Source of the DNA: JBFGWM01 sp041588495 | Lineage (GTDB): Bacteria > Pseudomonadota > Gammaproteobacteria > Pseudomonadales > JBFGWM01 | NCBI GenBank assembly: GCA_041588495.1 | Contig: JBFGWM010000150.1 | Location: forward strand, 1-7,090 | Length of the DNA stretch: 7,090 bases | Reading direction: 5' to 3' | Shown: positions 1 through 6,100 of the stretch, piece after piece | How positions within the stretch are numbered: position 1 is the first letter of the stretch | How the letters are laid out: every line of letters starts with the position of its first letter | Position numbers and translations under genes: made by a program | The notes under the pieces: generated by a model | The model's input: only the letters and a program-made list of their open reading frames with translations | Database searches by the model: none | Told to the model about the DNA's origin: nothing

Positions 1-1251
1 CGCGCTGCGCATCTTCACATGGCCGGCGCGGGTGTAGACGTAAACGCCCGGTGGCGCACCATCCAGCGTTTCCTGCCCGAACAGTTGCTCCATGTTGACA
101 GGCACCGTGTCGGGCCGGGGCGCCGGATTGGTCTTCATGAAGATCGGCGGCTGCTCGAATGGGATCGGGGGCACATCCGGGCTGGCCACGAAGTTGGACT
201 GGCCGGCCTGCAGCACGAAGGTGCCGGCCGGCGATTTCTGTTCGATCGCGCCCTCGATGACCTGGGTATAGAGCCCCTCGGGCCGACGTGCATCGGCATC
301 TCTCTGCACGCGGCCCACCTCGTCGGAGCTGACGCCCTGGTCGGTGCGGCATTCGCCTTCGCAATGGTGATCGTAAATGGTCCCGCGAATGCCCGTGGTG
401 GCCACCGGTGTCTCCATGCGGTAGGAACCCCGGGCACGATTACCAATGACCCCGGTCATGGCGCGCGCGCCACCCCGGATGAGCTTGAAAGCCGCCTCAC
501 TGGAAGCCGGCGCCTCGGCATCGTAGCGGTGCGCCGCAATCAGGAACTCCGAGGACTCCTGCAGGGTGATGCGCTCCCCGTCGCGGAACACCAGCAGGGC
601 GTGGCTCGCGGAGGCCGTACTCAGACGATCCTTGACATACAGGGGTCCGCCCAACTGGATCGACCGTTTCTCGCCTTGCGCTCCGGTCGCTTCCAGTTGC
701 CCGCGCAGGAGACCCACCCGGCCTACCACCGGCGCCCCGGTCTGCGTCTCGGCGAGGGCGACCCCGTCTTTCTTGCGGGCCTCCTCTTTCGCGCAATCAT
801 CCCGGCACAGCCGGGCATCGAAATTCGCCCCGTGGACTTCGACCACCGCCCGGGCCGCATGCACGAGCATCCCGCCCGGCCGGCGCTCCGCGATCTTGCC
901 GCTGGACGCACGGATGCCCCCTCGCTGCAGGGTGAGATTGGCGGCCTCCTGCCCCCTGACAGCGACGTACTTGTCGATGCTGAGCCCGGTATTCGGCCGC
1001 ACCGTGAGCTTGGCATCATCAACCATGCGAATGACTGCGAAACTTTGCGGGCCGGCCTCGATGAAATCCTGCTCGAATACTTCCGACCCCTTGCTCAGCA
1101 CCCGTGGCGTGGCCTCACCCAGCTGCGCCGCCACCGCGCCCCGGGCAAACTCGGTCTTGCCGACCACCTTTCCGGCCGCGTGCGCCTGTGCGGCGATTGC
1201 GCCCAGGAATACCAGAAGCAAAAATGCCGGGATTCGCGGGTGCATGTTCAT
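1..1251 (-). CDS. Secreted protein with two FecR domains (3' end outside window)
   Basis: The 417 visible codons run uninterrupted to the window edge. Residues 1-25 form a Sec signal peptide: a short basic start, a hydrophobic core rich in Leu/Ala/Val, and an AHA cleavage site before Ala26. Two FecR-type beta domains follow. The first covers about 30-155, with a LTVRPNTGLSIDKY strand, an LQRGGIRASSGKI segment and a VVEVHGANFD segment. The second covers about 173-355, with LLVFRDGERITLQ, FKLIRGGARAMTG and TPVATTGIRGTIYD. Each domain is followed by CX3C: Cys149/Cys153 and Cys297/Cys301. A Pro-rich linker (about 360-384) leads into a GVYVYTRAGHVKM segment that may start another module. FecR domains are best known from TonB-linked sigma regulators, but this protein has a cleavable signal peptide and no cytoplasmic anti-sigma domain, so a periplasmic or envelope role is more likely. 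It starts 18 bases after the transporter gene, implying co-transcription. The start at 1251 was chosen because it gives the signal peptide directly; Met3 (1245) is possible. Domain assignment is firm; function is inferred. Confidence 0.92.
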   Translation of the reverse strand, partial: MNMHPRIPAFLLLVFLGAIAAQAHAAGKVVGKTEFARGAVAAQLGEATPRVLSKGSEVFEQDFIEAGPQSFAVIRMVDDAKLTVRPNTGLSIDKYVAVRGQEAANLTLQRGGIRASSGKIAERRPGGMLVHAARAVVEVHGANFDARLCRDDCAKEEARKKDGVALAETQTGAPVVGRVGLLRGQLEATGAQGEKRSIQLGGPLYVKDRLSTASASHALLVFRDGERITLQESSEFLIAAHRYDAEAPASSEAAFKLIRGGARAMTGVIGNRARGSYRMETPVATTGIRGTIYDHHCEGECRTDQGVSSDEVGRVQRDADARRPEGLYTQVIEGAIEQKSPAGTFVLQAGQSNFVASPDVPPIPFEQPPIFMKTNPAPRPDTVPVNMEQLFGQETLDGAPPGVYVYTRAGHVKMRSA

Positions 1252-1261
1252 CGTTCATCGG

Positions 1262-1266
1262 CTCCC
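1262..1266 (-). promoter_or_regulatory. Probable ribosome binding site of the FecR-domain gene
   Basis: GGGAG on the minus strand lies 10 bases before the ATG at 1251, a slightly long spacing, and 16 bases before the alternative ATG at 1245. It therefore favours 1251. It lies within the 18-base gap after the transporter stop codon, as expected for an operon with closely coupled translation. Confidence 0.5.
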
Positions 1267-1269
1267 GAA

Positions 1270-2946
1270 TCAGTACCGCGCCAGCATGAACACGTGCAGC
1301 ACCCAGTCACCGGAGTCCGTTTCGCCGGTGTTGCTGTACGCATTGGCGACGTCCAGCCGGATGGAAAACGCCTGGCTGCGCCACAGGGCGCCAAACCCCG
1401 CGCTGTTCAGGTTTTTCTGGCCGCTGCCGCCGGCCGCGATGTCGTCCGCGCTGACATAGCCGGCGTCAACAAACCCGAACACCCGGGTGTCATTCAGGAA
1501 TGCCAGATCGGACGGCCACGGGGTGCGTTTCAGCAGGTCCGGAACCGTCCCGGGGGCGGCCATGACGTCCAGTCGCATCATGACGCCGGAATCCCCGGTG
1601 GCCTCCCGCTCCTCGTAACCCCGTACGCTGCGGATACCACCGACGCCGAACTGCTCCGGCGGAATCAGCGGCTCCTCGGAATACTGCCAGTCCACGTCAA
1701 GAGCCGTCGCCCACTGGTTCTCGAAGGTGTAGTTCCAGTTGAAACTGCCGCGCAGGTTCTGCCAGTTGTTCTCCGCCCTGGCGCGGTTCGCGGCGTACTC
1801 GCTGTCCGAGTTGTCGTCCCCGCCACTGAGACTGCGCGTGTACTGCAACGCCACATCGAACTGGTTGTTCGCGGAGGTGTGCACAACCTCATAACGCAGG
1901 CTGGCCGGACGGCTCCGGATATCCGTCCCCAGCTGCACCCCGCTCAACTGGATGTCATTGTTGAAGATTCGGTCCTCGACGCCCAGCGTCAGGCTGTGGT
2001 CGTAAACCGTGGGCATCCACTCCGGAGGGTGGTGACGGGCAATGCTGAAGCGCGGCAGGTGGTACTGGAACTGGGCACCGAAGATCTCGCCGGCGCCGCT
2101 GACATCGAACAGGTTCTGGATGGTCCCGGAATTCACCGAGGAGTCGGCCCAGAAAACCGTCACGTTGCTGCGCAGATCGTAAAACGGGTAGTTGTAACTG
2201 ACCCCGTACTGGGTCACCGCGTCATGGTCCGAGGGCGCGGTGGTGTAACTGACGTTGAGGGTGTCGTCCTCCCCGGTCAGGTTGGAATGCTGACCGCCCA
2301 GGGTCAGGCGTGTGTGCCCGGTCTCGTCATTGCCGTTGTTCTGCAGCAAGCCGAACACGACCCAGGGTTTCTGGTCCTCGACCTTGACCGTCGCATCCAC
2401 GGATTTTCCGGCCTCGCCCTCCCGGAACGCCAGGCGCAGGTTGCGGGCCGGGTGCCGGCTGGCAATATTCGCATCGCTGGACAACTGCAGGACGTTGGGC
2501 TCGGATCCCGTTCTCAGCCGTGGCAGCGCCTCAAGTACGTCGTCACGGCTGAACCACTTGTTCCCCGTGACCTCGATCTTCCCGACCCGGTATCGCAACA
2601 CGTCGAAACGGACCACGCCGCCCTCGAGTTCCTGGGCCGGCAACACGATGCGCACGAAGGACCAGCCCTCCTCGCGCACCGCCCGCTCGAGTTCCTTGCC
2701 GACCTGGTGCACCTCGCGCAGGGTGAGGTCCTTGCCCACGTGAGGCGCGAAGACGGCGCGCACGCGCTCCTCCGGGATGGGCACCGGGGAATTCAATGCG
2801 AAGTCGTTGACCCGGAAGCGGACGTAGCGCCCCTCGTCCGCCTGCGCGAAGGGACTGAGCGTCATGCCCGCAATCGCCCACCCGGATACAAGTGCCGGCA
2901 ACACCAGCTCCCAGAAGCGTTTCTTGTTTTTCTGCTTTTTCTGCAT
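1270..2946 (-). CDS. ShlB/FhaC/HecB-family two-partner secretion transporter (TpsB)
   Basis: This is a 558-residue outer-membrane transporter of the Omp85 superfamily that exports one large exoprotein, its TpsA partner. Residues 1-36 are a signal peptide with a strongly Lys-rich start (MQKKQKNKKR), a hydrophobic core and an AQA site before Asp37. POTRA 1 (about 41-120) carries the family phrase LPAQELEGG at 103-110. POTRA 2 (about 121-193) has VTGNKWFS, the HPAR motif and a final DQKPW. The barrel occupies about 194-558. It includes SNLTGEDDTLNVSY at 221-234, the loop-6 motif VRGY at 441-444, the strand motif FVDAG at 492-496, and ends in Tyr558, the usual outer-membrane barrel terminus. In FhaC the loop-6 Arg contacts the Asp of the FxDxG strand; the equivalents here are Arg442 and Asp494. 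The length is normal for the family, with no frameshift or missing motif. An ATG at 3012 would add 22 residues with no hydrophobic segment, so 2946 is preferred. The probable substrate is the upstream repeat adhesin. Confidence 0.95.
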   Translation of the reverse strand: MQKKQKNKKRFWELVLPALVSGWAIAGMTLSPFAQADEGRYVRFRVNDFALNSPVPIPEERVRAVFAPHVGKDLTLREVHQVGKELERAVREEGWSFVRIVLPAQELEGGVVRFDVLRYRVGKIEVTGNKWFSRDDVLEALPRLRTGSEPNVLQLSSDANIASRHPARNLRLAFREGEAGKSVDATVKVEDQKPWVVFGLLQNNGNDETGHTRLTLGGQHSNLTGEDDTLNVSYTTAPSDHDAVTQYGVSYNYPFYDLRSNVTVFWADSSVNSGTIQNLFDVSGAGEIFGAQFQYHLPRFSIARHHPPEWMPTVYDHSLTLGVEDRIFNNDIQLSGVQLGTDIRSRPASLRYEVVHTSANNQFDVALQYTRSLSGGDDNSDSEYAANRARAENNWQNLRGSFNWNYTFENQWATALDVDWQYSEEPLIPPEQFGVGGIRSVRGYEEREATGDSGVMMRLDVMAAPGTVPDLLKRTPWPSDLAFLNDTRVFGFVDAGYVSADDIAAGGSGQKNLNSAGFGALWRSQAFSIRLDVANAYSNTGETDSGDWVLHVFMLARY

Positions 2947-2950
2947 CGGT

Positions 2951-2956
2951 CCGCCT
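2951..2956 (-). promoter_or_regulatory. Weak candidate ribosome binding site of the transporter gene
   Basis: AGGCGG on the minus strand ends 4 bases before the ATG at 2946. A GGAG further upstream (2960-2963) is 13 bases away, which is too far to be ideal. The imperfect site would fit low translation of the transporter relative to its exoprotein, but that is inference. Confidence 0.35.
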
Positions 2957-2977
2957 GCACTCCGTAGCGAGGTTTCC

Positions 2978-2998
2978 GGCGTGACGCCTCGATGCGTC
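2978..2998 (-). other. Overlapping inverted repeats in the transporter mRNA leader
   Basis: GACGC (2983-2987) and GCGTC (2994-2998) form a perfect 5-base inverted repeat with a 6-base loop. GGCG (2978-2981) and CGCC (2985-2988) form a second one with a 3-base loop that shares bases with the first. Only one can form at a time. They lie 31-52 bases upstream of the transporter ATG. Such short GC-rich repeats can arise by chance. Confidence 0.25.
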
Positions 2999-3036
2999 GG
3001 CCGCGGCACCATTCGTGCAATTCCGTCTTAATAGTA

Positions 3037-3065
3037 GGCCGAAGCGCGAACTACGCGCGGCGGCC
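3037..3065 (-). other. GC-rich hairpin in the spacer, possible attenuator or mRNA stabiliser
   Basis: Perfect arms GCGCG (3044-3048) and CGCGC (3054-3058) flank a 5-base loop, and outer GGCC arms (3037-3040 and 3062-3065) extend the stem across a 3-by-3 internal loop. On the minus strand the hairpin is followed by CTACTATTAAG rather than a T run, so it is not a standard intrinsic terminator. A role in mRNA stability or in setting the adhesin-to-transporter ratio is conjecture. Confidence 0.35.
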
Positions 3066-3118
3066 GTGTTCCGGGATTCCACGACGGGCGTCCTGACTGC
3101 CGGACCCATCACCCGACT

Positions 3119-6100
3119 TCACAGGCAGATCTCCATCTCCCGGTCGCTGCTGCCGGACCCCGTGATCGTCCCACCCCCCGCGGTCGTGTTCTGCTCCGAA
3201 TCTTCCTCCTCGCTGGACTCCCCGCTGGCCGCGGCCCCGGACTCTCCCCCGGACGTCGTCGCGGTCTGCGTGGTGCTCACCGAATTCTCCTCCGCAAAGG
3301 CTTCCGTACCGATCGGCTCGCTGGCTGGCTGGGTGCTGTTGGTCAGAACCTGCGTCGCATTCGTGGTGATTGCTCCCGACGTCGATGCGCCGGACGCCCC
3401 GCTGCCCGGCGGGATGAACGAAAGGGTCAGGTTCGAGGCATTGAACTGGAGCGCCCCCGAACTGGGATCGGTGACCGACGCGAAACTGCCGCTGCTCGAA
3501 CCGAACAGCAGGAAGGGAAACGCGTTGCGGGTCGTCGGCATGAACGTGGATGTGCCGTTGAAGTAGCTGAAGGTAAGACTGCCGCCCAGGGTCGCACTGC
3601 CGGTCACGGTCATCCGGTCAAACCCGCTGGCCCCGCCCGGCGTGGTCCCGAAGATCTCGATCAGGGTGCTGCTGGAGGGGCCCAGGGTCAGGTTGCCCGA
3701 GATGGTGATGTCGCCCGGCGAGGAACCCGGCGACAACTGTCCGCCATTGATCACCAGGTTGCCGTTGACGTTGGTGTTCAGGAAGATGTTGCCCGCGTTG
3801 TAGGTGAACGTGTTGCCGGTCAGCGTACCGGCGCTGAACGTGCTGGTACCACCGGCCTGGGTGAAGACACCGCCGCTGAAGTTGATTGCGCCACTGGTCA
3901 TCGACAGGTTGCTGTTGTTGGTGAACGTGGAACTCAACAGGCCAAGCGTACCGCCCTGCACCACCGTATTGAGGTTGTTCACGTAGGCGCCGTTCAGGTT
4001 CAGCGTCCCGTTGTCGACGCTGAAGGTCCCGCTGTTGGTCACCGGCGCATTGACCGTCACGGTGCCCGTGTTGAGCTTCTGGAATGAACCGGTGGCGGAG
4101 ATGTTGACCGCGGCCGCGGTCAGCGAGAGCGTGCCGGTGGTGTCTGCCTTGAACACGCCGCCGTTCATGATATCGAGATTGTTGCTGATGGTGATATTCC
4201 CCGAACTCCACTCCACCGTACCACCGGCGGCGATATCGAGATTGCCGGTGATGTTGATGTTCCCGGAATTGAACAGGGTGGTTCCGGAGGACACCGTGAG
4301 TCCACCGGGGAAATTGAGGGTGCCGACATTCTGGTAGGTGCCGGTGCCGGCAAAGCTCAACCCACTGTTGATCTGGAAGAACTCCTCGTTGCGGAACACG
4401 GAACCGGCATCGAGGGTGAACGTGCCGCCGCTCCAGATGTTGCCCATGTCGGGGGACTGGTTGGTCAGGCGCGCATTCGGGCCGAGGGTACGGCTACCGG
4501 TCGATATCGCGAACAGTCCGTTGGCACCGACGAATGTGGTGCCGGCGCCGCCCAGGGTCGGTCCGTTCCAATCCCAGGTGTTGTCAATGGTCAGGGTGTC
4601 GCTGGCACCGACAACGTTGACACTGACGCCGCCGCCGATAAAGCGGGTCGTGCCGGCACCACCGCTTCCCAGGACATTGGCGCCCTGCGCATTGAGCGTG
4701 CCGACACCGACGGTGAACGTTCCAGCACCCGAGGCCGTCACGCTGTTCAGCGTGTGCGTTCCGGCCAGGTCATATCGCAATTCGGTGTTCGCGGCGAGAT
4801 TGACGGTGCCGCCGATGGTGCTCATCCCCTGCGAGCGGGGCAGGAATTCCATCAGGCCCGCTCCACTGGTATTGGCCAGGTTGATCGTGCCCTGGTTGAT
4901 GAATACCGGCGTGAACACCGTCGACTGGTTGGTGGTCAGCAGCTTGTCAATTTTCAGGGTCCCGGTGGCGCCATTGATGAAGGTGCCCGACTGGCTCACG
5001 TCAGCGCCGTCGCGAATCTCCAGGAAACCGTTATTCGTAAACGTAGAACCGCTGAAGATGTTAAAGCTCGGCGAACTGTACCGGTTTGCCGGGTTGGTCG
5101 AGTTATTCACCAGGTCCGCAGACCCGGTGAGATTGCGGGAATTATTCGCCGTCATGCGCAGTTCCGGGGTGGTTCCGGAGCCGATGACCAGGGTGCCGTC
5201 ACCGGTGAGGGTGCCGCCGTTCCAGTCGAAAAGACCGTCGTAGTTCAGGGTAAGCCCCGTATCCAGGGTGAGGCTTGCGTTCAGGATCATGCGATCGACG
5301 GTGATGTTCGTGCTCTTCAGAGTCACGTTACCGACGCTGAAATCGACGGTGCCGGCGCCGGATATGACCGCGCCACTGTTGATGACGTGAGCACTCCCGG
5401 AGTTGAACTTAAGTGACGTGTTTGCAGCAAGGTTCACCATGCCATCGATCATGCTGGCGCCGCCCGACTCGGGTTGCAGCGTCATCACACCCATTCCGCT
5501 ACCATTGGCCACGTTGATGGTACCGGCATTGCTGAAGGTGGGCTGGATACGTGTCACCAGATCGAAGGTCAGTGTCTTGTCGACCTTCAATGTCGCCCCT
5601 GCAGCGTTGACAAAAGCCCCAACGCCAAAAATATCCCTTCCGTCACGGATCTCGAAGAAACCGTTGTTGGTAAAGGTGGAACCCGCGTTGATGACGAAGC
5701 TGCCATTGTCGAACCGGTTGGCGGCGTTCGTCGAGTTGTTGACGAGATCGGCCGATCCACCCAACGTCCGGGGATTGGGGCCGGTCAGTCGCAACTCCGG
5801 TGTCGCACCCGAGCCGATGACCAGGGTGCCGTCGCCGGTCAGGGTGCCGCCGTTCCACTCGAACAGGCCGTTGTAGTTCAGCGTCAGTCCAGGATCCAGG
5901 GCCAGGGTGGAGTTCAGGTAGATGCGGTCGGTCGTGATATTCGTACTCTTCAGGGTCACCGTGCCGGTCCGGAAGTCCAGTGTGCCGGCACCGGCAATGA
6001 TCGCACCGCTGTTGATCACGTGGCCGGTACCGGAACTGAACCGCAGCGCCGTGTCGGCCGGCAGGTTGACGGTACCGTTAAAGGTGCTGGAACCCTGGGA

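Larger units (their letters stand above)
2947..3118. other. Spacer between adhesin and transporter genes
   Basis: These 172 bases separate the adhesin stop codon from the transporter start. No convincing promoter and no T-rich intrinsic terminator were seen on the minus strand. Two inverted-repeat regions are present and listed separately. Read-through transcription from the adhesin gene into the transporter gene is therefore plausible but not demonstrated. Confidence 0.6.

Noticed and set aside
19..2967. A 982-codon open frame on the plus strand across the FecR and transporter genes
   Set aside because: Its codons are the exact reverse complements of the codons of both minus-strand genes, which happen to share register. 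Stops would need TTA, CTA or TCA in those genes, which are rare in GC-rich DNA. The translation shows no domain, and both antisense genes are convincing.
3010..3012. ATG at 3012 as start of the transporter
   Set aside because: It adds 22 residues with no hydrophobic segment before the Lys-rich signal peptide and has no clear ribosome binding site; 2946 explains the protein better.
3037..3065. Intrinsic transcription terminator after the adhesin gene
   Set aside because: The hairpin lacks a following T run on the minus strand and its stem is interrupted, so termination cannot be supported.
3119..3751. Autotransporter barrel, LPXTG or lipobox at the adhesin C-terminus
   Set aside because: No amphipathic barrel strands or terminal aromatic residue are present, no LPXTG motif or hydrophobic tail is seen, and the lone Cys is at the C-terminal end rather than after a signal peptide.
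3015..5243. Several plus-strand open frames of 100-300 codons opposite the adhesin
   Set aside because: Low-information Val/Pro/Leu-rich translations that mirror the adhesin repeats; none has a recognisable family, signal peptide or good start site.
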